Origin: Hydrogenobacter sp. T-2
Lineage (GTDB): Bacteria > Aquificota > Aquificia > Aquificales > Aquificaceae
Direction: 5' to 3'
NCBI RefSeq assembly: GCF_033971325.1
Contig: NZ_CP117180.1
Location: forward strand, 316,041 to 380,040
DNA length: 64,000 nucleotides
Below the pieces are notes generated by a model. That model did not search any database. It saw only the letters and a list, made by a program, of their open reading frames with translations, and was not told the DNA's origin. The position numbers and the translations under genes are program-made. Shown here one piece after another: positions 34,672 to 41,780 of this stretch (the stretch's first letter is position 1; the number at the start of each line of letters is the position of its first letter).

Positions 34672-34704
34672 AAGATTTTTAAATCTTAAAATCTTACTAT
34701 CTTA
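34672..34704. repeat. AT-rich palindrome and 8-bp direct repeats upstream of cox
   Basis: A palindrome AAGATTT-TT-AAATCTT (34672-34687) runs into three copies of ATCTTA spaced exactly 8 bp apart (34683-34688, 34691-34696, 34699-34704). It lies in the 182-bp gap between the dienelactone hydrolase and the cox operon. It may bind a regulator of the cox promoter, or be only low-complexity AT sequence. Confidence 0.4.
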
Positions 34705-34726
34705 AAATATTATTAATTGATAACAC

Positions 34727-34757
34727 TTGACAAAAGACTAAAAATGATTTATATCAA
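34727..34757 (+). promoter_or_regulatory. cox operon promoter with Fnr-like box over the -10
   Basis: TTGACA (34727-34732) and TATATC (34750-34755) are exactly 17 bp apart. Overlapping the -10 is ATGAT-TTAT-ATCAA (34744-34757), which differs from the Fnr/Crp-type consensus TTGAT-N4-ATCAA at one base. A protein bound there would block RNA polymerase. The leader is about 25 nt with AAAGGAGGTG before the coxC ATG. Confidence 0.65.
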
Positions 34758-34786
34758 TTAGTAAAAATCACAAAGGAGGTGAAAAA

Positions 34787-35563
34787 ATGGCGCACGAGGG
34801 AACCCATGCGGCGCACCACGAAACCAGCGTATGGGCACTGCCCGTAGGTTTATCACCCTTTTTTCTGGCCCTTGCCGCCATAGCCTATTTCACCTGGAAC
34901 ATGGCCCTTCTGGCTGTTATAACTGGTGGGATCGGGTTGGCTCTGTTAGCTATAGGTATCGCAGGCTGGGCTAACGAATACTTCTCAAAGGGTCATGATG
35001 AAGGGCTTGGCTTTCAGGGTATTGTGTGGTTTGTCTTTGCGGAAGTGGTTATATTCGGAGCTGTCTTTGCAGGCTTTTGGATGGCAAGGGCAACCCATGC
35101 GGACGTATGGGTCAGAGAATGGATACCAGAGGGTGGCATGAACTTGGCACTTGTGGCGCTCCTCACTCTCATCCTTTGGACTTCCAGCTACACCATATGG
35201 AAGGCAGAACATAGCATCGAGCATGGAGACCTTGGAGGCTACAGAATGTGGCTTTTGGCAACCATGGTCTTGGGAACTGTCTTCTTGGTAATACACGCGT
35301 GGGAGTGGCTGCACCTTTGGCAGAAGGGCTTTACCATAAGTGCGAACATGTACGGAACGGGTTTTTACATGCTCACAGGGATTCACGCTTCTCACGTGCT
35401 TGTGGGTCTTGGTATGCAGTTAATACTTCTAATAAACAGTGGAAAGTCTCTTAACAAGAAGACACCTGCAAGGGCGGCAAGCTATTACTGGCACTTTGTA
35501 GACCTTGCTTGGCTACTTGTAGCGGGCACTGCTTACATTGTAGGTTCTTATGGTAAGTTCTAA
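34787..35563 (+). CDS. coxC: Cytochrome c oxidase subunit III
   Basis: This is a 258-residue membrane subunit of an aa3-type oxidase. It carries subunit III motifs: the E-rich helix FVFAEVVIFGAVFAGFW with its conserved Glu, the HSIEHGDL segment, HAWEWLHL, and TGIHASHVLVG. Unusually it is the first gene of the cluster, followed by SCO1, coxB and coxA. Subunit III stabilises the oxygen channel of subunit I. The protein starts with a His-rich, short cytoplasmic tail (MAHEGTHAAHHE). Confidence 0.92.
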   Translation: MAHEGTHAAHHETSVWALPVGLSPFFLALAAIAYFTWNMALLAVITGGIGLALLAIGIAGWANEYFSKGHDEGLGFQGIVWFVFAEVVIFGAVFAGFWMARATHADVWVREWIPEGGMNLALVALLTLILWTSSYTIWKAEHSIEHGDLGGYRMWLLATMVLGTVFLVIHAWEWLHLWQKGFTISANMYGTGFYMLTGIHASHVLVGLGMQLILLINSGKSLNKKTPARAASYYWHFVDLAWLLVAGTAYIVGSYGKF

Positions 35564-35566
35564 GCC

Positions 35567-36337
35567 ATGAGGGTTATAGTCCTTCTTTTCCTGTTTTGGG
35601 TCTTCGCCTTTGGCACACCGCAACCTAAGAATACACCTAGTATGTTTGATGCAACTATAATGCAGATAGAGGAAGAAAAATATCTTGGAAACAAGGTTGC
35701 GGATGTGGAGTTTATAAGGGAAGACGGTAAAAAACAAAAGCTTTATGACCTCATAAGGGGTAAGCCCACAGCTTTGATACTTGCCTACTTTACCTGCGAT
35801 TCCGCCTGCCCTCTCATAGTTAAGTCCGCCCTTGAAGCAACTAAGGGACTTGGAAAAGATGCGAACCTTCTCGTGCTTTCCTTTGATAAGGAAGATACTC
35901 TTGAGGATATAAAAAAGTTCAAGACCCAGCTTGGTGTAGAAAATCCAAAATGGACCTTTGGTATAATGAGAGAGGACCAAATTCAAAAACTCACCCAATC
36001 CTTGGGTTATAGGTTCTTCTATTCTCGTCAGGATAGGGTCTTTGTTCATCCTAATGTGGTTATATTTATAGCTCCAGATGGAAAGATAGTCAGGTATCTT
36101 TATGGCATATCTCCAAGAGAAAGGGACTTCCGTATTGCCCTCGCAGAAGCCGAGACCTTTAGGATAACGAAAAACACCATAGTGGATGTTGCCTATATGG
36201 TGTGCTACAGGTATGACCCAAATACGGGAAAGTATGGACTTAACCCAGCCATAATCTTCGCTTTTGGTGGGGCAATGCTTGCAAGCCTCACATTGCTTCA
36301 TGCCATAGTAAGAAAGAAAAAGGAGGTTAAAACATGA
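35567..36337 (+). CDS. SCO1/SenC-family copper chaperone
   Basis: This is a 256-residue thioredoxin-fold protein that delivers copper to the CuA site of subunit II. An N-terminal signal/anchor (about 1-16) is followed by the copper motif CDSACP (about 80-85) and the ligand His in VFVHPNVVIFI (about 160), all three expected ligands. A second hydrophobic helix at the C terminus (AIIFAFGGAMLASLTLLHAIV) makes it a two-anchor protein, which is unusual. It lies 3 nt after coxC and overlaps coxB at ATGA. Confidence 0.92.
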   Translation: MRVIVLLFLFWVFAFGTPQPKNTPSMFDATIMQIEEEKYLGNKVADVEFIREDGKKQKLYDLIRGKPTALILAYFTCDSACPLIVKSALEATKGLGKDANLLVLSFDKEDTLEDIKKFKTQLGVENPKWTFGIMREDQIQKLTQSLGYRFFYSRQDRVFVHPNVVIFIAPDGKIVRYLYGISPRERDFRIALAEAETFRITKNTIVDVAYMVCYRYDPNTGKYGLNPAIIFAFGGAMLASLTLLHAIVRKKKEVKT

Positions 36338-37113
36338 GAAACCTCTTGAGCCTGCTTTTGTTGGTAGGAACAGCCATGGCAAAAGAGGACATATTCGCCT
36401 ATCCAAGAGTCTACTGGGAAAATTCTGTAACCGTATGGTTCTGGGTGGCGGTAGCCATATACATCATAGTCGCAGTTCCCTCTATCTACTTCATGGTCAA
36501 ATACCGCTACAGACCAAAGGAAAATGAAGAAGGTGCTCACATTGAGGGGAACACCGCAATAGAAATAGTCTGGACTGTCATACCTACAATAATAGTCCTT
36601 TTCCTTGGAACCTACTCTTTTGCTAACTTCGTAAAGCAGAGAAATGCTCCCGAGGGTGCATTAGAGATAAAGGTTACCGCCTTCATGTGGGGTTGGGAGT
36701 TTGAGTATCCAAATGGTAAGAAGGTCTACACCTTCTTCAACCAGGTAGCTGACCCTGAGAAAAACATATACCTAATGCCAGAAAAGGTTGACGACTCTGC
36801 AAAAGCATACATACCCGCAGGCAAGCCCATTAAGGTATATTGCACCTCAAGGGATGTGATACATTCCTTCTTCGTTCACGAGGCAAGGGTTACAGAGGAT
36901 TGTGTTCCTGGAAGGATTACAAAACTTTGGTTCCAGTTCAACAAACCTGGTGAATACTGGGTTTTCTGCAGAGAATACTGCGGAACATGGCACTCAAGGA
37001 TGGCAAGTGTTCTAAAGGTTGTGTCTGAAGATGAGTTCAACGAGTGGCTGGGAGGGCAAGAAGCCCAGCAAACAGCTCCTGCAAATGAGCCGGCTCAGAC
37101 GGTTCAACAATAA
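36334..37113 (+). CDS. coxB: Cytochrome c oxidase subunit II
   Basis: This is a 259-residue protein with a signal peptide (about 1-17), two membrane helices, and a periplasmic cupredoxin domain that accepts electrons from cytochrome c. The CuA ligands are CREYCGTWHSRM (two Cys, His and Met) and an upstream His in SFFVHEARV. No C-terminal heme c domain is present, so this is an aa3- and not a caa3-type subunit. The tail (QQTAPANEPAQTVQQ) is low complexity. Its ATG overlaps the SCO1 stop. Confidence 0.95.
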   Translation: MRNLLSLLLLVGTAMAKEDIFAYPRVYWENSVTVWFWVAVAIYIIVAVPSIYFMVKYRYRPKENEEGAHIEGNTAIEIVWTVIPTIIVLFLGTYSFANFVKQRNAPEGALEIKVTAFMWGWEFEYPNGKKVYTFFNQVADPEKNIYLMPEKVDDSAKAYIPAGKPIKVYCTSRDVIHSFFVHEARVTEDCVPGRITKLWFQFNKPGEYWVFCREYCGTWHSRMASVLKVVSEDEFNEWLGGQEAQQTAPANEPAQTVQQ

Positions 37114-37132
37114 AAACTAAAGGAGGTATGTC

Positions 37133-38782
37133 ATGGCAGTAGCACATGTGCCACCTTCGGGAACCTGGTACGGTGCCACTCTCAAGGAGTGGATATTAAC
37201 CACTGACCATAAAAAGGTGGGGATGCTCTACTTTATCACTTCTCTCATCTTTTTCATAGTTGCAGGTCTTTTTGGTCTCATCATCAGGTTTGAACAAAGT
37301 GCCCCTGGTATACAGCTTCCAGGCATGTTTGGACAGGAAGGTGCGGACCTGTATAACTATGTTCTTACAGGTCATGGAGCAGTGATGCTCCTGTGGTGGG
37401 CAGTTACTGTATGGACTGGTGGCTTTGCTAACTTTTTAGTCCCTCTTATGATAGGTGCGAGAGATGTTGCCTTTCCAAGACTTAATGCCTTTAGCTATTG
37501 GTCTTTCTTTGGTGCAAGCCTTTTGGTTTTGCTCACTCTTATACCAAACAACTGGATTAAGATGCTTTGGACTGGCTACGCACCCTATTCCATGAACGAC
37601 AACGCAGGACCCACATCCCTTTACGTTCTCATAGTTCTCCTATATAGCGTCTCTTCAACTGCCGGTTCTGTTAACATGATAACCACCATAGTGAGCATGA
37701 GGGCAAAGGGTATGGGTTGGACAAAGCTTAACCTCTTTGTGCATGCCATAATGGCAGCAAGCCTTATACAGCTCTTTGGTGTGCCATCTCTTATGGGAAG
37801 TGTTATACTCCTCTTTACCGATAAGTATCTTGGCACAAACTTCTACAATCCTATGCTTGGTGGAGACCCGCTTCTGTATCAGCACCTCTTGTGGTTCTAC
37901 TCCCATCCTGTTGTTTATGTGATGATACTTCCTGCCTTTGGAGTTTTCTCCGAGGTCATATCCACCATGTCCAGAAAGCCCATCTTTGGTTATATATCCA
38001 TGGCTCTCGCCATATACGCTATAGCCTTTGTGGGTTTTGAAACATGGGTCCACCACATGTTTGTTTCCGGTGTGCCAGACTGGCTAAGGGTTCTCTTCTC
38101 TTATACCACCCTTTTTGTAGCAGTTCCCACTGGTATAAAGATATTCAACTGGGTTGCTACGTTGCATAAAGCTTCCATAAGGTATAACACACCCATGCTC
38201 TTTACCTTTGGCGGCATTCTTATGTTTCTAATAGGTGGTCTCACAGGTATCCCGAACGCGATGGTTTCCATAGACATTGGTATATCTGACTCTCTGTTTA
38301 TAGTAGGACACTTCCACTATGTGCTTGGTATGGCTCTTACATTTGGAGCTTTCAGTGGAATATACTACTGGTATCCAAAGGTTACTGGAAGGATGTTCTC
38401 AGAGGGTCTTGGAAAGCTCAGCTTCTGGCTAATGCTCGTAGGTGCCAACATCATGTTCTTCTTCCAAATGTATATGGGAATGGCTGAGGGAATGCCCAGA
38501 AGATATCCTGACTATCCACCTATTCCAGAATGGGTTCAGCTCATGCAGATACAGACTGTTGGTGCTCTCATCATGTCTGTGGGAATACTCCTATCCTTTA
38601 TAAATTGGTTTAGAAGTCTCAAGGGTCCGAAAGCTCCAGACAATCCTTGGGGTTCTCCATCCCTTGAGTGGAGCATGACAACCACACCAGTAGGACCCAA
38701 TAACTTCAAAAAACATCCAGTAGAAGTTCCTGACGACTGGCACCCCTATGCTTACTACAAGGGATACCATACGCATATTTAA
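37133..38782 (+). CDS. coxA: Cytochrome c oxidase subunit I
   Basis: This is a 549-residue catalytic subunit with 12 helices of heme-copper oxidase type. It has the low-spin heme ligand His in LTGHGAVML (about 83), the CuB His-Tyr helix around QHLLWFYSHPVVYVMILPAFG (about 251-263, with the cross-linked pair HPVVY and downstream HHMF), and the heme a3/a ligand helix VGHFHYVLGMAL. Proton channel residues typical of the A family are present in part (the SYWSFFGAS and GTKSMNDN-like regions). An AAAGGAGGTATGTC Shine-Dalgarno precedes the ATG. It is terminal in the core cox cluster. Confidence 0.96.
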   Translation: MAVAHVPPSGTWYGATLKEWILTTDHKKVGMLYFITSLIFFIVAGLFGLIIRFEQSAPGIQLPGMFGQEGADLYNYVLTGHGAVMLLWWAVTVWTGGFANFLVPLMIGARDVAFPRLNAFSYWSFFGASLLVLLTLIPNNWIKMLWTGYAPYSMNDNAGPTSLYVLIVLLYSVSSTAGSVNMITTIVSMRAKGMGWTKLNLFVHAIMAASLIQLFGVPSLMGSVILLFTDKYLGTNFYNPMLGGDPLLYQHLLWFYSHPVVYVMILPAFGVFSEVISTMSRKPIFGYISMALAIYAIAFVGFETWVHHMFVSGVPDWLRVLFSYTTLFVAVPTGIKIFNWVATLHKASIRYNTPMLFTFGGILMFLIGGLTGIPNAMVSIDIGISDSLFIVGHFHYVLGMALTFGAFSGIYYWYPKVTGRMFSEGLGKLSFWLMLVGANIMFFFQMYMGMAEGMPRRYPDYPPIPEWVQLMQIQTVGALIMSVGILLSFINWFRSLKGPKAPDNPWGSPSLEWSMTTTPVGPNNFKKHPVEVPDDWHPYAYYKGYHTHI

Positions 38783-38858
38783 AGTGGTGGTGCACCTTAT
38801 ACTCTTGCTCCCTATCTGGGGAGCTCTTTTTATTTTTTTATGGAGGTATATTATATGA
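38748..38858 (+). CDS. Possible 36-residue single-helix membrane peptide
   Basis: A frame opens at ATG 38748 inside the end of coxA and closes with TGA 38856-38858, which overlaps the ATG of the next gene. The product would be MLTTRDTIRIFK, then a hydrophobic helix VVVHLILLLPIWGALFIFLW and a short tail RYII. GTG starts just after the coxA stop would give about 24 residues. The overlaps at both ends favour a real gene. Against it, the same bases form a hairpin plus T tract that could simply be a terminator, and a T tract always encodes hydrophobic residues. Confidence 0.3.
   Translation: MLTTRDTIRIFKVVVHLILLLPIWGALFIFLWRYII
38807..38840 (+). terminator. Hairpin and T tract after coxA (terminator or attenuator)
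   Basis: GCTCCC (38807-38812) pairs with GGGAGC (38819-38824) with a 6-nt loop, followed by a 16-base tract of almost only T, a classical intrinsic terminator. It lies between coxA and the downstream membrane genes, whose ATG follows at 38855 with its own GGAGG, and inside the possible 36-codon frame. It probably reduces read-through into those genes. Confidence 0.65.
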
Positions 38859-39037
38859 CTCAAGAGCAAAAAAAGAAGCTGACGGGTATCATAGTTGGGC
38901 TTATAGTCCTCGGAGGTTTCCTCACTGGGCTTTTGGGGATGATCCTCTCTGAGAAAAACAGAGAACATTTTATAAACAGGCTTAAGAACATAAAGAACGT
39001 GCCCTACATAAGGCATGATAAAGACCCAACAAAATGA
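38855..39037 (+). CDS. Small single-helix membrane protein
   Basis: This is a 60-residue protein from ATG 38855, with Shine-Dalgarno GGAGG (about 38842-38846). A charged start (TQEQKKK) is followed by one hydrophobic helix (about 8-28) and a Lys-rich tail. It may be a small oxidase-associated subunit like CtaF or CoxIV-type peptides, judged only by size, topology and position after coxA. It overlaps the next gene by 4 nt. Confidence 0.6.
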   Translation: MTQEQKKKLTGIIVGLIVLGGFLTGLLGMILSEKNREHFINRLKNIKNVPYIRHDKDPTK

Positions 39038-39597
39038 ACTTTGATGCGGTCACGCTTGGACACATACTTATAGTAGTTGCAAGGCTCTTGGAGATGTTCA
39101 GCTTCGGCATGGTGCTTCTTTTTATCTTTAAAGGTGTGGCTATTAAGCATATATTCCTCACCGCAGGGGTAACTGTGGGTGGTATACTTATCTCCATATT
39201 TGGTTATTTGGGAAATTTCCTCTCTCCGTTTGCTTCTTTTGCGGTTGATGCTTTTGTTTTTTCTGTGGTTATTGCCATAGCCTTCTACGCTTTTATGGAA
39301 AAAAGGGAGTTTAGGATAAAACCACCGCCTCCTCCTCCAAAAGGAGCAAGATGTCCAGTATGTGGTGGTTTTGTAAAGTCCGAAGATGATTACGCTGTAG
39401 CAAGAGAAGGCAAAGACCTGCTCTATTTTGATTCAAAGGAACATCTTGAAAGCTTTCTTGAAAATTTTCAGGAGTATAAAAGGCTCAGGAAATTAAACTT
39501 CAGAAGGGTTGAAGATTTTTACATTAAGGGTTCTAAGGGCTGGGAAAAGGTTGAAGATTTAGGTAATAGAAGATATAATAAACCACATGAAGTTTAA
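39034..39597 (+). CDS. Membrane protein with C-terminal NosL/YHS-like CxxC domain
   Basis: This is a 187-residue protein. It has three hydrophobic helices (about 8-35, 40-62, 66-88), then a Pro-rich linker (KPPPPPPKG), and a soluble domain with CPVCGGFV (about 106-113) and LYFDSKEHLESFLENF (about 128-143). That CxxC plus FDS-x-EHL arrangement recalls NosL, YHS and TRASH metal-binding domains. Lying inside the cox cluster, it may help insert copper or organise the oxidase (inference). No assigned family fits the whole protein. It overlaps its neighbours on both sides. Confidence 0.6.
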   Translation: MNFDAVTLGHILIVVARLLEMFSFGMVLLFIFKGVAIKHIFLTAGVTVGGILISIFGYLGNFLSPFASFAVDAFVFSVVIAIAFYAFMEKREFRIKPPPPPPKGARCPVCGGFVKSEDDYAVAREGKDLLYFDSKEHLESFLENFQEYKRLRKLNFRRVEDFYIKGSKGWEKVEDLGNRRYNKPHEV

Positions 39598-40138
39598 AAT
39601 AGTTACTCTAACCTTCCTCTTTGCTTTTGCTTGTGCGGAAAAGACTACAGTTGTGGTAGCAGATGCACCACCTCCCTCAAGACCTCCAGGTTTAATCGTC
39701 GCTTCAGACAAAGCTCTTGAAAATGGAAAAAAGCACCTGCGAAAGGGCAACTGTGGGAAGGCTATAAAGGAGTTTGAAAAGGCTCTTAAGAAAAACCCCA
39801 ACAACTTTGAAGCCTTATATTGGCTTGGTGTGGCGGAGGGCATGTGTGGATACTACAGCAGGGCATACGACAGGTTTGTTCTTGCCTTAAGATACTCACC
39901 AGATAGGGGTTGGCAGGCGAGGGTAAACGCCACTATAGGCTTAACTCTTCTGTATATGGGCAGGGACGATGACGCGATAGTTTATTTTGAAAGGACAAGG
40001 GTTATTGACCCAAGGAACGAGATAATTATTGCCTATTACGACTGGGATGCTCCTGGGAAAGGTCCAAAAAAGCCAAAAATAAAGAAAAAGCCAAAGGATA
40101 GAGAAGGCTTTGAGATAACCCTAAGATGGCTTGATTAG
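39587..40138 (+). CDS. Exported TPR-repeat protein, possible lipoprotein
   Basis: This is a 183-residue protein with an N-terminal signal (FLFAFACAEK, where the Cys could be lipidated although the box is weak), a Pro-rich stretch (APPPSRPPG), then TPR-like helical repeats (ALENGKKHLRKGNCGKAIKEF, ALKKNPNNFEALYWLGVAE and two more), ending with a Lys/Pro-rich tail. TPR proteins are scaffolds; here the partner is unknown. It overlaps the preceding NosL-like gene by 11 nt, so it belongs to the cox cluster transcript. Confidence 0.65.
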   Translation: MKFKIVTLTFLFAFACAEKTTVVVADAPPPSRPPGLIVASDKALENGKKHLRKGNCGKAIKEFEKALKKNPNNFEALYWLGVAEGMCGYYSRAYDRFVLALRYSPDRGWQARVNATIGLTLLYMGRDDDAIVYFERTRVIDPRNEIIIAYYDWDAPGKGPKKPKIKKKPKDREGFEITLRWLD

Positions 40139-41091
40139 GGTATAGCCTCTGCGTAAGACCTGCTAAGTTTAAAGAGCCTGCGTGCTAACTCCTTAGCCTC
40201 GTCCTTTTTCTCATAATGAGGGTCGTCAAGCAAAAAGCTGTTTACCTTTCCTCTCACATAAGCCCTGTAGCATTTGAAAAAGGGCAAAAAGAGGTCAAAC
40301 TCTTCATCCTGCGTTATTTTCTTGTATTCTTCTTCATAGACTTGAGAGAGGTCTCTTCTTCCTACAAGCTCAAGCTCCATAGAGAGAAAGCACATATCGT
40401 TTACCACATCACCGCACCTAAACCTGTCATTAAACTCAATACAGTCAAAAACACAGATACCTTCCTCTAAAAAAGCCACATGCTCAAGCCTTATGTCTCC
40501 ATGTCCCTCTTTGATGCGTCCGTCCTTTATGCGTTTTTCAAAAAGGTCTGAGTATTTCCTATAAAAGTCTTCTGTTTTCTCCTTGATAAACTCGTAGTCT
40601 TCCTTGTCTATGGTTATGCCTATGTATTTTTCAGTTTGTAAAAAGTTTTCGTCGGTGTTGAACTTCATTACCTCAAGCCTTCCGAACTCATCCCGCCTTT
40701 CTGCCTTTGCATGGAAGTTTGCTATGTGTCTTGCAAGTTCTTTCATGTCCTCTTGAGAGACCTTTGAAAGCATGTTTTTTAGAAGCCTTTCCTCTGGTAT
40801 CCTTCTCATCTTCACCGCATACTCCACTGGGTTTGAGGGGTCTTCTATACGATATTCACCATCTACATAACTTATGGGAACCACATCCATGTATACCCAT
40901 CCACATAGCCTTCTGTTTAGCTCCAGCTCCTTTTTGCAGTTTTCAAGCCTTTTCTCTAAGGTAGAATAGTCCAGAAAGCCAAAGTTTACTGGCTTTTTTA
41001 TCTTGTAGACCACCTTCTCTAAAAGCAAGACCCAGCTTGTATGAGTCTGTAAAACCTCCGCACTTAGGCTTTTTGATAACTGTTCTATCAT
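40135..41091 (-). CDS. COG2187-type aminoglycoside-phosphotransferase-like kinase
   Basis: This is a 318-residue protein with the APH/protein-kinase-like fold. The nucleotide lysine is in VYKIKKPVNFGFLDY (about 30), the catalytic loop is HGDIRLEH (about 203-210), and the metal-binding Asp is in VFDCIEFND. This subgroup often occurs fused to a P-loop ATPase; here it is stand-alone. Substrate unknown. It is the third gene of a run with MNT and HEPN genes: its ATG overlaps the HEPN stop by 4 nt, so it is translationally coupled to them. Confidence 0.78.
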   Translation of the reverse strand: MIEQLSKSLSAEVLQTHTSWVLLLEKVVYKIKKPVNFGFLDYSTLEKRLENCKKELELNRRLCGWVYMDVVPISYVDGEYRIEDPSNPVEYAVKMRRIPEERLLKNMLSKVSQEDMKELARHIANFHAKAERRDEFGRLEVMKFNTDENFLQTEKYIGITIDKEDYEFIKEKTEDFYRKYSDLFEKRIKDGRIKEGHGDIRLEHVAFLEEGICVFDCIEFNDRFRCGDVVNDMCFLSMELELVGRRDLSQVYEEEYKKITQDEEFDLFLPFFKCYRAYVRGKVNSFLLDDPHYEKKDEAKELARRLFKLSRSYAEAIP

Positions 41092-41462
41092 GATATCAAT
41101 CCGTAAAGCCTTTTAAAGTATTCTAACACCTTTGGCAGTTCTTCGTATATTTTATCCGCTAACTCCTCATCGTAGGTGTGGGAGGTGAGGTTTCTATAGT
41201 CACATATCTGAAGCCAATAGGGGTCGTTATCTATTAGACCAACAGAGAAGGCAAGCCTTAGGCATCCCTTTGGAGACCTGCATTCAAGACCTTCCACCTC
41301 TTCAAGATATAACTTGAGGGTTTTCCACGCAAGGTCAAAGGTAAATTCAAACCTCTGTATAGCGGAGTCTCTAACCACTGAGTTTTTCTCAAGCTTTAGC
41401 ACCTCTTCCAACCTTTCTATAGCCTTTGCGAGCTTTTCAATGAATATCCTTCTCTGGCTCAT
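41088..41462 (-). CDS. HEPN domain protein (nucleotidyltransferase substrate-binding type)
   Basis: This is a 124-residue four-helix HEPN-domain protein of the HI0074 family. It has the HEPN motif RNLTSHTYDE (RN-x3-H, about 95-104) and the subgroup signature LECRSPKGCLRLAFSVGLI. With an adjacent MNT gene this forms the MNT-HEPN pair; in other bacteria the HEPN partner is a toxin RNase that the MNT protein adenylylates. It overlaps MNT by 26 nt and the downstream kinase by 4. Confidence 0.85.
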   Translation of the reverse strand: MSQRRIFIEKLAKAIERLEEVLKLEKNSVVRDSAIQRFEFTFDLAWKTLKLYLEEVEGLECRSPKGCLRLAFSVGLIDNDPYWLQICDYRNLTSHTYDEELADKIYEELPKVLEYFKRLYGLIS

Positions 41463-41763
41463 GAATGACCTCTATGTGCTTTAGGGCTTCTCTTTTGAAC
41501 TCTTCTGAGGTTTTGTTAAAGTCCACGAGGTCTATCCTATAAAGGGTTGGCAAGTTTTCTATCTCTTCTTCTATCTGCGTCCATTTGAAAGGGTCAATAG
41601 GTGGTCCCTCTATACCCACATCCACATCAGAGCCTCTTCCAGCCCTTCCTTGCAGCCTTGAACCAAAAAAGAAAACCCTGTATTTTGAAAGGTCAAGGTG
41701 CTTTGAAAGAACCCTAAGAAGCTCTTCCTTTAGCTCTTTAAGAAGTAAATCTTCAGAACTCAT
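41437..41763 (-). CDS. MNT minimal nucleotidyltransferase
   Basis: This is a 108-residue minimal nucleotidyltransferase. It has the catalytic motif FFGSRLQGRAGRGSDVDVGI (about 31-50; GSx10DxD), with the third carboxylate in YRIDLVDF (about 84-91). It would be the antitoxin or modifying partner of the HEPN gene that follows. The ATG at 41763 lies 8 nt after TAAAAT on the minus strand. The promoter core is shared with pdhA. Confidence 0.85.
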   Translation of the reverse strand: MSSEDLLLKELKEELLRVLSKHLDLSKYRVFFFGSRLQGRAGRGSDVDVGIEGPPIDPFKWTQIEEEIENLPTLYRIDLVDFNKTSEEFKREALKHIEVIHEPEKDIH

Positions 41764-41780
41764 CCCTTATAATTTTATGC
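41764..41780. promoter_or_regulatory. Divergent leaderless promoter pair MNT / pdhA
   Basis: The gap is 17 bp. TATAAT (41768-41773) ends 7 nt before the pdhA ATG, and TAAAAT (41777-41772, minus strand) ends 8 nt before the MNT ATG. The two hexamers overlap by two bases. Confidence 0.55.

Noticed and set aside
35513-36406. 297-codon minus-strand open frame opposite coxC, SCO1 and coxB
   Set aside because: It lies antisense to three well-supported genes, has no recognisable domain and no Shine-Dalgarno sequence, and its composition is that of a reverse-frame shadow.
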